15,792 nt of DNA from an uncultured Comamonadaceae bacterium (GCA_946482115.1 CAMLQP010000040.1:1-15792); one strand, 5' to 3'. Shown: positions 1 to 7,377, numbered from the stretch's first letter. The notes: generated by a model from the letters alone, not told the origin. Made by a program: numbers and translations.

Positions 1-404
1 AGATGGCGTCCATGACGCCCGAGCAGCGCAAGATGATGCAGGACATGATGGCCAAGCAGGGCATGTCCATGGCGGCGGGCAAGGGCGGCGCGATGGCGGT
101 GCGCATCTGCGTCACGCCCGAGATGGCGGCCCGCCAGGAGCTGCCCAGCCAGACCGAGGGCGACTGCACCAGCACCGTCACCTCGCGCAGCGGCAGCACC
201 CTGAAGATGAAGTTCGTCTGCAAGAACCCGCCTTCGGATGGCGAAGGCACCTACACCTTCCAGGGTGATTCGGCCTACACCGCGAACATGGTGGTGCGCG
301 CCAGCCACCAGGGCAAGCCGCAGACCACCACCATCGACGCGCAGGGCAAGTGGCTGGCGGCCGACTGTGGCAACGTCAAACCCTTGCGGCCGCCAGGCAA
401 ATAG
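1..404 (+). CDS. DUF3617-type protein, 5' end missing (partial)
   Basis: The reading frame is open from the left window edge to the TAG at 402-404 and gives 133 residues from the first ATG at position 3. That ATG is probably internal: the first residues are a Met/Gln/Lys-rich stretch (TPEQRKMMQDMMAKQGMSM), as found in the middle of DUF3617 proteins after a signal peptide and the start of the domain. The rest has the family look: a cysteine-containing core with VRICVTPEMA, a later GDCTSTV, an FVCKNP strand and an AADCGNVKP ending. These proteins are usually exported and have no established function. The four cysteines (in RICV, GDCT, FVCK and ADCG) would suit periplasmic disulfides. Its stop codon directly abuts the stop codon of the convergent yggS. 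Family assignment is by motif memory; function is unknown. Confidence 0.7.
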   Translation, partial: MASMTPEQRKMMQDMMAKQGMSMAAGKGGAMAVRICVTPEMAARQELPSQTEGDCTSTVTSRSGSTLKMKFVCKNPPSDGEGTYTFQGDSAYTANMVVRASHQGKPQTTTIDAQGKWLAADCGNVKPLRPPGK

Positions 405-1091
405 CTAGCCCCGGCTGCCGAAAATCGCACTGCCCACACGCACCATCGTGCTGCCGCCGGCCACGGCAGCTTCCAGGTCGGCGCTCATGCCCATGGACAA
501 GGTGTCCAGCGCCAGCCCGTCGGCGCGCAGCCGGTCGTAGAGTTGCCGGGCCTGGGCGAACACCGCGCGCGCGGTGTCGAAATCGGGTGCCGGCTCGGGA
601 ATGCACATCAGGCCGCGCAGGCGCAGGCGCGGCAGCTGCGCCACCGCATGGGCCAGCTCGGGCAGTTCGGCCGGGCTCACGCCCGACTTGGTGGCGCCAC
701 CATCCACGTTGACCTGCACGCACACCTGCAGCGGCGGCAGGTGCCCGGGGCGCTGGTCGCTCAGGCGCTGGGCGATCTTGAGGCGATCCACCGACTGCAC
801 CCAGTCGAAGTGCTCGGCCACGGGCCGTGTCTTGTTGCTCTGCAGCGGCCCTATCAGGTGCCACTCGATACCGGCCACGTTCCCGAGGGCCGCGATCTTC
901 TCCAGGCCTTCCTGCACGTAGTTCTCGCCGAAGGCGGCCTGGCCGGCAGCCAGCGCCCCGGTCACGGCCTCGGGGCCGAAGGTCTTGCTCACCGCGAGCA
1001 GACGCACCGAGTTTTCGGGCCGGCCGGCGGCCTCGCAGGCCTGTTGCAGCCGAGCCCGCACGCGCTGGAGATTGTCGGGAATCGTCGTCAT
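405..1091 (-). CDS. yggS: YggS/PLPBP family pyridoxal phosphate-binding protein
   Basis: This 228-residue protein is the usual length for the PLP homeostasis family (COG0325). It is a single-domain protein with the alanine-racemase N-terminal barrel fold that binds pyridoxal 5'-phosphate. It is thought to buffer or deliver the cofactor and affects amino acid and keto acid pools; no catalysis is established. The PLP-binding lysine is K36 in LLAVSKTFG. Further family landmarks are FGENYVQEG, WHLIGPLQSNK, CVQVNVDGGATKSG, GLMCIPEP and the phosphate-binding end LSMGMSADLEAAVAGGSTMVRVGSAIFGSR. The ATG at 1089-1091 gives the expected N-terminus. The gene is divergent from pilT with only 39 bp between start codons, a pairing common in proteobacteria, and convergent with the DUF3617 gene. 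Confidence 0.96.
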   Translation of the reverse strand: MTTIPDNLQRVRARLQQACEAAGRPENSVRLLAVSKTFGPEAVTGALAAGQAAFGENYVQEGLEKIAALGNVAGIEWHLIGPLQSNKTRPVAEHFDWVQSVDRLKIAQRLSDQRPGHLPPLQVCVQVNVDGGATKSGVSPAELPELAHAVAQLPRLRLRGLMCIPEPAPDFDTARAVFAQARQLYDRLRADGLALDTLSMGMSADLEAAVAGGSTMVRVGSAIFGSRG

Positions 1092-1130
1092 AATGGAAAT
1101 GTCAATTTTGTCGAGGACGGGACCCTACGG

Positions 1131-2174
1131 ATGGACATCACCCAATTGCTGGCCTTCAGCGTCAAGAACAAGGCCTCCGATCTTCACCTCTCTGCCGGAC
1201 TGCCGCCCATGATACGGGTGCATGGCGACGTGCGCCGGATCAACGTGGAGCCCATGGACCACAAGCAGGTGCACGCCATGATCTACGACATCATGAACGA
1301 CACCCAGCGCAAGGTGTACGAGGAGTTCCTGGAGGTGGACTTCTCGTTCGAGATCGAGGGCCTGGCGCGTTTTCGCGTCAACGCGTTCAACCAGAACCGC
1401 GGCGCGGCGGCGGTGTTCCGGACCATCCCGAGCAAGATCCTGACGCTGGAGCAGCTCAACGCGCCCAAGATCTTCGCCGACCTCGCCCTCAAGCCGCGCG
1501 GCCTGGTGCTGGTGACCGGCCCCACGGGCTCGGGCAAGTCCACCACGCTCGCGGCCATGGTGAACTACCTCAACGAGAACGAGTACGGTCACGTGCTGAC
1601 GGTGGAAGACCCGATCGAATTCGTGCACGAGAGCAAGAAGTGCCTGGTCAACCAGCGCGAGGTCGGGCCCATGACCCTGTCCTTCGCGGCCGCGCTGCGC
1701 TCGGCGCTGCGCGAGGACCCGGACGCCATCCTGGTGGGCGAGATGCGCGACCTGGAGACCATACGCCTGGCCATGACGGCGGCCGAAACCGGCCACCTGG
1801 TGTTCGGCACGCTGCACACCAGCAGCGCGGCCAAGACCATAGACCGCATCATCGACGTCTTCCCCGCCGAGGAAAAGGAAATGGTGCGCGCGATGCTGTC
1901 CGAATCGCTGCAGGCCGTGATCTCGCAGACGCTGTGCAAGACCAAGGACGGCCAGGGCCGCGTGGCGGCGCACGAGATCATGATCGGCACCAGCGCCATC
2001 CGCAACCTGATCCGCGAGGCCAAGGTGGCGCAGATGTATTCGGCCATCCAGACCGGCAACAACTTTGGCATGCAGACGCTGGACCAGAACCTCACCGACC
2101 TGGTGCGCCGCAACGTCATCAGCTCGGCCGAGGCCCGCAGCAAGGCCAAGATCCCCGAGAACTTCCCAGGGTGA
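1131..2174 (+). CDS. pilT: Type IV pilus retraction ATPase PilT
   Basis: PilT is the cytoplasmic hexameric ATPase that depolymerises type IV pili, powering twitching motility and DNA uptake. From the ATG at 1131 the product is 347 residues, the normal PilT length. The N-terminus MDITQLLAFSVKNKASDLHLS is the classic PilT start. Visible motifs are the N-terminal PAS-like domain (about 1-100), Walker A GPTGSGKST at 130-138 (K136), the Asp box around VEDPIEFVH (158-166), Walker B DAILVGEMRD at 198-207, the His box ETGHLVFGTLHT at 219-230 and the PilT-specific AIRNLIRE at 289-296. The frame stays open far upstream through the antisense of yggS, but that extension resembles no protein. A possible -10 hexamer, CATAAT at 1089-1094, overlaps the yggS start codon. 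pilU follows after 6 bp, suggesting co-transcription. Confidence 0.98.
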   Translation: MDITQLLAFSVKNKASDLHLSAGLPPMIRVHGDVRRINVEPMDHKQVHAMIYDIMNDTQRKVYEEFLEVDFSFEIEGLARFRVNAFNQNRGAAAVFRTIPSKILTLEQLNAPKIFADLALKPRGLVLVTGPTGSGKSTTLAAMVNYLNENEYGHVLTVEDPIEFVHESKKCLVNQREVGPMTLSFAAALRSALREDPDAILVGEMRDLETIRLAMTAAETGHLVFGTLHTSSAAKTIDRIIDVFPAEEKEMVRAMLSESLQAVISQTLCKTKDGQGRVAAHEIMIGTSAIRNLIREAKVAQMYSAIQTGNNFGMQTLDQNLTDLVRRNVISSAEARSKAKIPENFPG

Positions 2175-2180
2175 CCGACC

Positions 2181-3317
2181 ATGGAACGCGATCAAGCCAC
2201 CAAATTCATCAACGACCTGCTCAAGCTGCTGGTCAGCCGCAAGGGCAGCGACCTGTTCCTGACTGCCGATTTTCCGCCGGCCATGAAGATCGATGGCAAG
2301 GTGACCAAGGTCTCGCCGCAGCCGCTGACCGGCCAGCACACCCAGTCGCTGGCGCGCTCCATCATGAACGACAAGCAGGCGGCCGAGTTCGAACGCACCA
2401 AGGAGTGCAACTTCGCCATCGCGCCGGCCGGCATCGGGCGCTTCCGCGCCAACGCCTTCGTGCAGATGGGCCGCGTGGGCCTGGTGCTGCGGGTGATCCC
2501 GGCCGAGATCCCCACCATCGACAAGCTGAACCTGCCGCCGGTGCTCAAGGACATCGCCATGACCAAGCGCGGCCTGTGCATCATGGTGGGCGCCACCGGC
2601 TCGGGCAAGTCCACCTCGCTCGCGGCCATGGTGGACTGGCGCAACGAAAACTCCTACGGCCACATCATCACGGTCGAGGATCCGGTGGAATTCGTGCACC
2701 CGCACAAGAACTGCATCGTCACCCAGCGCGAGGTGGGCGTGGACACCGACGAGTGGGAGATCGCGCTCAAGAACACGCTGCGCCAGGCGCCCGACGTGAT
2801 CCTGATGGGCGAGATCCGCGACCGCGAGACCATGGAGCACGCCATCCAGTTCGCCGAGACCGGCCACCTGTGCCTGGCCACGCTGCACGCCAACAACTCC
2901 AACCAGGCGCTGGACCGCATCATCAACTTCTTCCCTGAGGAGCGCCGCCCGCAGCTGCTGATGGATCTGTCCATGAACACGCGCGCCCTCATCTCGCAGC
3001 GCCTCATCCCGCGCCAGGACAGCAAGGGCCGGGCAGCGGCCATCGAGATCCTGATCAACAGCCCGCTGATCGCCGACTTCATCTTCAAGGGCGAGCTGAC
3101 CGAGATCAAGGACGTCATGAAGAAGAGCCGCAACCTCGGCATGCAAACCTTCGACCAGGCGCTGTTCGACCTGTTCGAGGCCAACCAGATCAGTTTCGAG
3201 GAAGCCTTGCGCAACGCCGACTCGGCCAACGACCTGCGGCTGCAGATCAAGCTCAACAGCGAACGCGCCAAGACCCTGGATCTGGCCGCCGGCACCGAAC
3301 ACCTGACGATCGTCTGA
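2181..3317 (+). CDS. pilU: PilT-like type IV pilus ATPase PilU
   Basis: PilU is a PilT paralogue of 378 residues. In other bacteria it assists PilT in retraction and depends on PilT for pilus depolymerisation. Domain order matches PilT: N-terminal domain (about 1-110) beginning with FINDLLKLLVSRKGSDLFL, Walker A GATGSGKST at 137-145 (K143), VEDPVEFVH, Walker B DVILMGEIRD near 205-214, and His box ETGHLCLATLHANN at 226-239. It lacks a clear AIRNLIRE motif; the equivalent place reads NSPLIADFIFKGE. It also has a longer C-terminal tail than PilT, both typical of PilU. The ATG at 2181 sits 6 bp after the pilT stop, so the two are almost certainly one operon. The C-terminus ends LDLAAGTEHLTIV. Motor assignment is secure; the partner role is inferred from the family. 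Confidence 0.96.
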   Translation: MERDQATKFINDLLKLLVSRKGSDLFLTADFPPAMKIDGKVTKVSPQPLTGQHTQSLARSIMNDKQAAEFERTKECNFAIAPAGIGRFRANAFVQMGRVGLVLRVIPAEIPTIDKLNLPPVLKDIAMTKRGLCIMVGATGSGKSTSLAAMVDWRNENSYGHIITVEDPVEFVHPHKNCIVTQREVGVDTDEWEIALKNTLRQAPDVILMGEIRDRETMEHAIQFAETGHLCLATLHANNSNQALDRIINFFPEERRPQLLMDLSMNTRALISQRLIPRQDSKGRAAAIEILINSPLIADFIFKGELTEIKDVMKKSRNLGMQTFDQALFDLFEANQISFEEALRNADSANDLRLQIKLNSERAKTLDLAAGTEHLTIV

Positions 3318-3327
3318 TCCTTACCGC

Positions 3328-4230
3328 ATGAGCAGCATCAACCCCAAGACCTACGACCCCGTCTCGGCGCAGCGCGTCGCCTTCCTCGGCCTCGGTGTCA
3401 TGGGTTTCCCCATGGCCGGCCATCTCGTCAAGGCCGGCCACCAGGTCACGGTCTACAACCGCAGCGCCCCCAGGCGGGAGGCTTTCGCCGCCGAATTCGG
3501 CGGCGCCACGGCCGACACCCCGCGCGCGGCGGCCCAGGGTGCCGACATCGTCTTCTGCTGCGTCGGCAACGACGACGACCTGCGCGGTGTGGTGCTGGGC
3601 GAGCAGGGCGCCTTCGCCGGCATGAAGCCCGGCGCGGCGCTGGTGGACCACACCACCGCCTCGGCCAGCGTCGCGCGCGAGCTGGAGGCCGTAGCGCGCG
3701 GCCTGGGCCTGCATTTCATCGATGCGCCTGTTTCAGGCGGCCAGGCAGGCGCCCAGAACGGCCTGCTGACCGTGATGTGCGGCGGCGACCCGGCGGTGTT
3801 CGAGCGCGTGAAGCCGGCCGCCATGGCCTTCTCGCGCGCCTTCACGCTGATGGGGCCCAGTGGCGCCGGCCAGCTCACCAAGATGGTCAACCAGATCTGC
3901 ATCGCGGGGCTGGTGCAGGGCCTGTCCGAGGCCATTGCCTTCGGCCAGAACGCCGGCCTGGACGTGAACCTCGTGCTCGAGGTCATCGGCAAGGGCGCCG
4001 CGCAGAGCTGGCAGATGGACAACCGCGGCAAGACCATGGTGGCCGGCCAGTTCGACTTCGGCTTCGCCGTGGACTGGATGCGCAAGGACCTGGGGCTGGT
4101 GCTCGACGAGGCCAAGCGCAACGGCTCGCGCCTGCCCGTCACGGCCCTGGTGGACCAGTTCTACGCCGACGTGCAGCAGATGGGCGGCAACCGCTGGGAC
4201 ACGTCCAGCCTCATCAAGCGTCTGAAGTAG
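3328..4230 (+). CDS. NAD(P)-dependent beta-hydroxyacid dehydrogenase (3-hydroxyisobutyrate dehydrogenase / tartronate semialdehyde reductase family)
   Basis: This 300-residue two-domain enzyme oxidises or reduces beta-hydroxyacid/semialdehyde pairs. The N-terminal Rossmann domain has GLGVMG at 21-26. The second strand ends YNRS (43-46); an Asn-Arg there, rather than an acidic residue, suggests NADP(H) preference (inference). Family signatures follow: DAPVSGG at 132-138 for substrate binding, and GQLTKMVNQ at 181-189 with catalytic lysine K185. The C-terminal helical domain starts near residue 185 and includes the conserved KDLGLVLDEA. The exact substrate (3-hydroxyisobutyrate, tartronate semialdehyde, succinic semialdehyde) cannot be read from sequence. 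The start at 3328 lies 10 bp after pilU, so it may share that transcript although its function is unrelated. No good Shine-Dalgarno is visible. A 16-residue leader precedes the Rossmann fold, slightly long for the family. Confidence 0.92.
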   Translation: MSSINPKTYDPVSAQRVAFLGLGVMGFPMAGHLVKAGHQVTVYNRSAPRREAFAAEFGGATADTPRAAAQGADIVFCCVGNDDDLRGVVLGEQGAFAGMKPGAALVDHTTASASVARELEAVARGLGLHFIDAPVSGGQAGAQNGLLTVMCGGDPAVFERVKPAAMAFSRAFTLMGPSGAGQLTKMVNQICIAGLVQGLSEAIAFGQNAGLDVNLVLEVIGKGAAQSWQMDNRGKTMVAGQFDFGFAVDWMRKDLGLVLDEAKRNGSRLPVTALVDQFYADVQQMGGNRWDTSSLIKRLK

Positions 4231-4268
4231 CGGGCGCGAGCCGGCGCCGGGCCGCCCCAAGCCGGCTC

Positions 4269-4316
4269 AGCCCCCTCGGGGGGCAGCGACCCGCGCAGCG
4301 GCGGAGCGTGGGGGCT
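4269..4316. repeat. GC-rich palindromic intergenic element, probable bidirectional terminator
   Basis: Between two convergent stop codons lies a dense set of inverted repeats. The outer pair is AGCCCCC (4269-4275) with GGGGGCT (4310-4316). A competing inner hairpin is GCCCCC (4270-4275) with GGGGGC (4279-4284) around a TCG loop. The middle is a GCAGCG/GCGCAGCG-rich stretch that can fold further. On the plus strand the outer stem is followed by TTT just as the next gene's stop codon begins. I recall near-identical elements recurring between genes in Comamonadaceae genomes (memory, not checked). Its position suits termination of both converging units. Confidence 0.65.
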
Positions 4317-4937
4317 TTATTTCGCGCCGGTCTGGGCCTGCAGGCGCCTGAGTTCCTCGTCGCTGATGATTTCCAGCACGCGCACCACGCGCTGCACGCC
4401 TGGCACGGTGCGGGTGACTTCGCCGGCGCGGTCGGCCTCGCGCTGGGTCACGCGGCCCATCAGGTAGGTGGTGCCGCGTTCGGTGAGAACCTTGAAGGCG
4501 TTCGCCGACAGGTCCTTGGCATCCACCATCGCGGCCTTGACGCGGCCGGTGGTCAGCGCGTCGGCGGAGCGCTGGGTCAGCGAAGGGCTGCCCACGATGT
4601 CGAGTTCGTTGAAGGTGGCGGCCACGTTCTCCACGCCGGCCACGATCTGTTCGACGCGCGCCTTGTCCTGTTCGTTGGGCACCTCGCCGGTCAGCAGAAC
4701 GCGGCGGTTGTAGCTGGTCACGCCCACGCGCACGCGGCTGCCCAGCTGGTCGCTGATGCGGTTGGCCGCGCGCAGTTCGATGCCCTGGTCTTCCAGCTGG
4801 GCGCCCGAGGTGCGGCGGTCTGTCGCGACCAGCACGGTGCCGGCGGCCGCGCCGCCGAGCACCAGCGGCGCGCAGGCGCTGAGGGCGCCGGTCAGCGCCA
4901 GAGAGGCCAGGGTCAGTCGTGTCAGTTGTCGCGTCAT
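4317..4937 (-). CDS. BON-domain outer-membrane lipoprotein (DolP/OsmY-like)
   Basis: This 206-residue protein begins with a lipoprotein signal peptide: basic MTRQLTR, a hydrophobic stretch, then lipobox LSAC with the lipidated cysteine near residue 22. The residues after it (APLV) do not suggest inner-membrane retention, so outer membrane is likely. Two BON domains follow, roughly 45-115 and 125-195, each with the pattern VRVGVTSYNRRVLLTGEVPNE or VLTERGTTYLMGRVTQREA and a VPGVQRVV-type end. Two tandem BON domains on a lipoprotein, placed beside yraN and a DiaA-like SIS gene, match E. coli DolP (YraP), which supports outer-membrane integrity. The start codon overlaps the upstream SIS stop by 4 bp (ATGA), showing translational coupling. 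DolP orthology is inferred from architecture and synteny. Confidence 0.93.
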   Translation of the reverse strand: MTRQLTRLTLASLALTGALSACAPLVLGGAAAGTVLVATDRRTSGAQLEDQGIELRAANRISDQLGSRVRVGVTSYNRRVLLTGEVPNEQDKARVEQIVAGVENVAATFNELDIVGSPSLTQRSADALTTGRVKAAMVDAKDLSANAFKVLTERGTTYLMGRVTQREADRAGEVTRTVPGVQRVVRVLEIISDEELRRLQAQTGAK

Positions 4938-5500
4938 GTCGGGTTCTCCGGTTGTGCGCCATCACCCAGCAGCTGGGTGTCCACGCCGTCACAAATGCAA
5001 TGCAGCACCAGGTGGTGCACTTCCATCACGCGTGCCAGCCGTTCATGGGGAACGCTGACCAGCACGTCGGTGTCCTTGAGCCGCGTGCCCAGCGCCCCGG
5101 CGCGGGCGCCGCACAGCGCGACCACCGTCATCTCGCGCTCGTGCGCGGCGGCAATGGCCTCCAGGGCGGGCTCGGCGGCTCCGCTGGCCGCCAGCACCAT
5201 CAGCACGTCGCCGGCGTCACCCAGTGCGCGCACCTGGCGCGCCAGGCCGGTGCCCGCCGCGAGCGCCAGCGCCGGCAGTCCCGGGCGCTCGCGTTCCAGG
5301 CCGTTGACGAAATGGCTGGCGAAGGCCTGGGCCGCCGCCAGCGAATGCTCCTGCCCGCAGGCCAGCACCTTGCCACCGCCGGTCACGCAGGCCAGCACCG
5401 CGTGCACGGCCGCCTCCACCGGGGCGGACAGGGTCTGCGCGCACTGGTAGTTGAGGTCTGCGCTGTCGATGAAATGCTGCTGGATTCGCTGGGAAAGCAT
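4934..5500 (-). CDS. SIS-domain protein, DiaA/GmhA-like
   Basis: The ATG at 5498-5500 gives 188 residues starting MLSQRIQQHFIDSADLNYQ, which aligns with the DiaA N-terminus; an in-frame ATG 19 codons upstream would add a low-complexity leader overlapping yraN. The SIS fold shows in GGKVLACGQEHSLAAAQAFAS (residues 42-62), ERPGLPALAL, VRALGDAGDVLMVLAASG and MTVVALCGARAG, ending with MEVHHLVLHCICD. In E. coli, DiaA binds DnaA and promotes timely initiation, while GmhA is sedoheptulose-7-phosphate isomerase. Here the usual CGNGxS loop reads CGQEHS, the GmhA catalytic-glutamate region (HFAEE) reads AFASHF, and about a dozen residues seem missing between PALALAAG and ARQVRALG. Isomerase activity is therefore unlikely. 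Synteny with yraN and the BON lipoprotein favours a DiaA-type role (inference). Confidence 0.88.
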   Translation of the reverse strand: MLSQRIQQHFIDSADLNYQCAQTLSAPVEAAVHAVLACVTGGGKVLACGQEHSLAAAQAFASHFVNGLERERPGLPALALAAGTGLARQVRALGDAGDVLMVLAASGAAEPALEAIAAAHEREMTVVALCGARAGALGTRLKDTDVLVSVPHERLARVMEVHHLVLHCICDGVDTQLLGDGAQPENPT

Positions 5501-5534
5501 GGGTGAGGACGGGCCTGGTTCGCGGCTGCCGGCA

Positions 5535-5972
5535 TCATAGCGGCTGGCCGTGGCCATCCGCCGTGAAGGCGCCGCGTAGCCATTGGATGTCCAGCACCCC
5601 CTCGCGGGTTCCCGATGGATCGCAAAGCGCCGGTGAAATGAGTATCACGTCGAAACGGCAGGGGGGCAGCTGCGCCAGCCGCGCCAGGTAGTGGCGCGCG
5701 GCGAACACCAGGCGCCGCTGCTTCACCGCCGTGATGCTGGCCGAGGCCCCGCCATGCCGCTGGTTGCGGCGCAACCGCACCTCGACGAAGACCAGCGTGC
5801 CGTCGGGCTCGCGCATAATCAGATCGATTTCACCGCCGCCCCGGCCTGGCGTGCGGAAGTTGCGCAGCACCAGCCGCAACCCCGCCGCGCGCAGGTGCGA
5901 CAGCGCCGCGTCCTCCGCGGCATCGCCCACGGCCTTGGTGCTGGCGGCCGCCTGCCTGGAGTGTTTCCACAT
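5535..5972 (-). CDS. yraN: YraN family (UPF0102) nuclease-fold protein
   Basis: This 145-residue protein is slightly longer than the typical family length of about 120. It belongs to UPF0102, which has a restriction-endonuclease/Holliday-resolvase-like fold; its cellular role is not settled. The core motifs are AVGDAAEDAALSHLRAAG (helix 1), LRNFRTPGRGGGEIDLIMRE and LVFVEVRLRRNQRHGG. The putative active-site acids are the Glu and Asp of GEIDLI and the Glu of FVEVR; the usual lysine after that Glu (VEVK) is Arg here. The C-terminal FDVILIS strand is also conserved. It leads the minus-strand set yraN, SIS gene, BON lipoprotein, with 34 bp to the next start. Its start codon shares one base with the divergent rsmI start. 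Confidence 0.93.
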   Translation of the reverse strand: MWKHSRQAAASTKAVGDAAEDAALSHLRAAGLRLVLRNFRTPGRGGGEIDLIMREPDGTLVFVEVRLRRNQRHGGASASITAVKQRRLVFAARHYLARLAQLPPCRFDVILISPALCDPSGTREGVLDIQWLRGAFTADGHGQPL

Positions 5973-6877
5973 TGTCTTTGTCCTCCCCTAACGTACTCGG
6001 CACCGCGCACAGCGTGGCGGGCGCGCAGCATTATCCGGCGCCGGCCGTCTACCTGGTGGCCACGCCCATCGGCAATCTGGCCGACCTGAGCCTGCGCGCG
6101 CTGCACGTGCTGGGGCTGGTGGATGCCGTGGCCTGCGAGGACACCCGGCACACCGCCGGCCTGCTGCAGGCCTTCGGGCTGCACAAGCCGCTGCTCGCGC
6201 TGCACCAGCACAACGAGCGCGAGGCCGCCGAAGGCGTGCTCGAGCGCCTGCGGCGCGGCGAGCGCGTGGCATTCGTCAGCGATGCCGGCACGCCCGGCGT
6301 GAGCGACCCCGGCGCGCGCCTGTGCGCCAGCGTCCAGGCGGCAGGGTTCCGCTGCGTGCCGGTGCCGGGCCCCAGCAGCGTCACGGCGCTGCTCAGCGTG
6401 GCCGGCGTCACCGAGGGCGAAGGCCGGTTCGTGTTCCAGGGCTTCCTGCCGGCCAAGGGCGCCGAGCGCCAGCGTGCGCTGGCCGACCTGGTGGCCGAGC
6501 CGCGGGCCTGCGTGCTGCTGGAAGCGCCGCACCGCATCGCTTCGCTGGCACAGGATCTCGCGACGCTCGGCGAGCGCCGACTGACCGTGGGGCGCGAGCT
6601 CACCAAGCAGTTCGAGCAGGTCCACACGCTGGCCTGCGCCGCGTTCACGGAATGGCTCAAGGCCGATCCGGCTCACGCCCGGGGCGAGTTCGCTCTGGTG
6701 CTGCACCCGCTGCCCGAGCCGCCCACCGAGGCCTTGCCGGCTGCCGCTCTGCGCGCGCTGGACCTGCTGCTGGCCGAGCTGCCGCTCAAGACCGCGGTGA
6801 AACTCTGTGCCGAGATCACCGGCGCGCCGCGCAACACGCTGTATGACGCGGCGCTCGCGCGCAAACAGGACGGCTGA
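5972..6877 (+). CDS. rsmI: 16S rRNA (cytidine1402-2'-O)-methyltransferase RsmI
   Basis: RsmI uses S-adenosylmethionine to 2'-O-methylate C1402 in the ribosomal decoding centre. The product is about 301 residues. Family signatures are VATPIGNLADLS (29-40), ACEDTRHTAGLL (54-65), the long SDAGTPGVSDPG (103-114), VPGPSSVTALLSVAG, FQGFLPAKGAER, EAPHRI and RELTKQFEQV. The C-terminal region KTAVKLCAEITGAPRNTLYDAAL is also typical. No ATG fits the N-terminus. I chose the TTG at 5972, which has GGAG at 5958-5961 with a 10-base spacer; a GTG at 6014 is an alternative that would remove the non-conserved leader. It is divergent from yraN as in E. coli. The HIT gene follows after 2 bp, so they are likely one transcript. 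Confidence 0.96.
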   Translation: MSLSSPNVLGTAHSVAGAQHYPAPAVYLVATPIGNLADLSLRALHVLGLVDAVACEDTRHTAGLLQAFGLHKPLLALHQHNEREAAEGVLERLRRGERVAFVSDAGTPGVSDPGARLCASVQAAGFRCVPVPGPSSVTALLSVAGVTEGEGRFVFQGFLPAKGAERQRALADLVAEPRACVLLEAPHRIASLAQDLATLGERRLTVGRELTKQFEQVHTLACAAFTEWLKADPAHARGEFALVLHPLPEPPTEALPAAALRALDLLLAELPLKTAVKLCAEITGAPRNTLYDAALARKQDG

Positions 6878-6879
6878 CC

Positions 6880-7320
6880 ATGCCCGCGTTCGTCGACACC
6901 TCGCCACCCGGCCAGTGCATCTTCTGCCGCCTGGTGGCCGGCGAGATTCCCTCTGCCCGCGTCTGGGAGGACGAGCTGACCCTGGCTTTCATGGACCTCG
7001 GTCAGGTCAACCCCGGCCATGTGCTGGTGGCGACCCGGCGCCACGCGGCCAACCTGTTCGAGATCACCCCCGAGGAAGCCGCTGCCGTGGCCCGGACCGC
7101 GCAGCGCGTGGCGCAAGCGGTGCGCGCGACGTTCGACCCGCCCGGCCTCACGCTGCTGCAGGCCAACGGGCGCGAGGGCGAGCAGACCGTGTTCCATTTC
7201 CACCTGCATGTGGTGCCGCGCCACGCGAATGACGGCATCACGCTCGGCTGGCCGCGCAAAGACCCGCCGCCTGCCGTGCTGCACGGCTACGCCGAGCGGC
7301 TGCGCGCGGCCATCGGCTGA
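6880..7320 (+). CDS. HIT family nucleotide-binding protein
   Basis: This 146-residue protein of the histidine triad superfamily is probably a nucleoside phosphoramidase or nucleotide hydrolase of the HINT/Fhit-like group. The catalytic triad motif HFHLHVVPR carries His at about 106, 108 and 110. The N-terminal CIFC (C13, C16) with LVAGEIPSARVWED is the family opening and may be half of a zinc site. MDLGQVNPGHVLVATRRHAANLFEI is the usual middle portion. The ATG at 6880 lies 2 bp after the rsmI stop TGA, so the pair is likely translated from one message; no functional link between them is known to me. Substrate cannot be deduced. Confidence 0.94.
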   Translation: MPAFVDTSPPGQCIFCRLVAGEIPSARVWEDELTLAFMDLGQVNPGHVLVATRRHAANLFEITPEEAAAVARTAQRVAQAVRATFDPPGLTLLQANGREGEQTVFHFHLHVVPRHANDGITLGWPRKDPPPAVLHGYAERLRAAIG

Positions 7321-7377
7321 CCCAGGCGCAGGCGAACCCGCAGGCTGCCGCGCGCGGGCGCGGCGCGGCCCGCCCGA

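Noticed and set aside
1100..1105. TTGACA on the minus strand as -35 for yggS
   Set aside because: It lies only 8 bp from the yggS start codon, so the -10 would fall inside the gene.
543..1130. N-terminal extension of pilT by 196 codons
   Set aside because: The frame is open only because it is antisense to yggS; the ATG at 1131 gives the conserved PilT N-terminus and normal length.
1125..3302. Open frame of 725 codons on the minus strand opposite pilT and pilU
   Set aside because: Its internal similarity between halves merely mirrors the pilT/pilU paralogy read backwards; no recognisable domain.
7321..7377. GC-only hairpins between the HIT gene and nsrR
   Set aside because: Several short G/C pairings are possible in this convergent gap, but none is followed by T residues, and such pairings are expected by chance at this composition.
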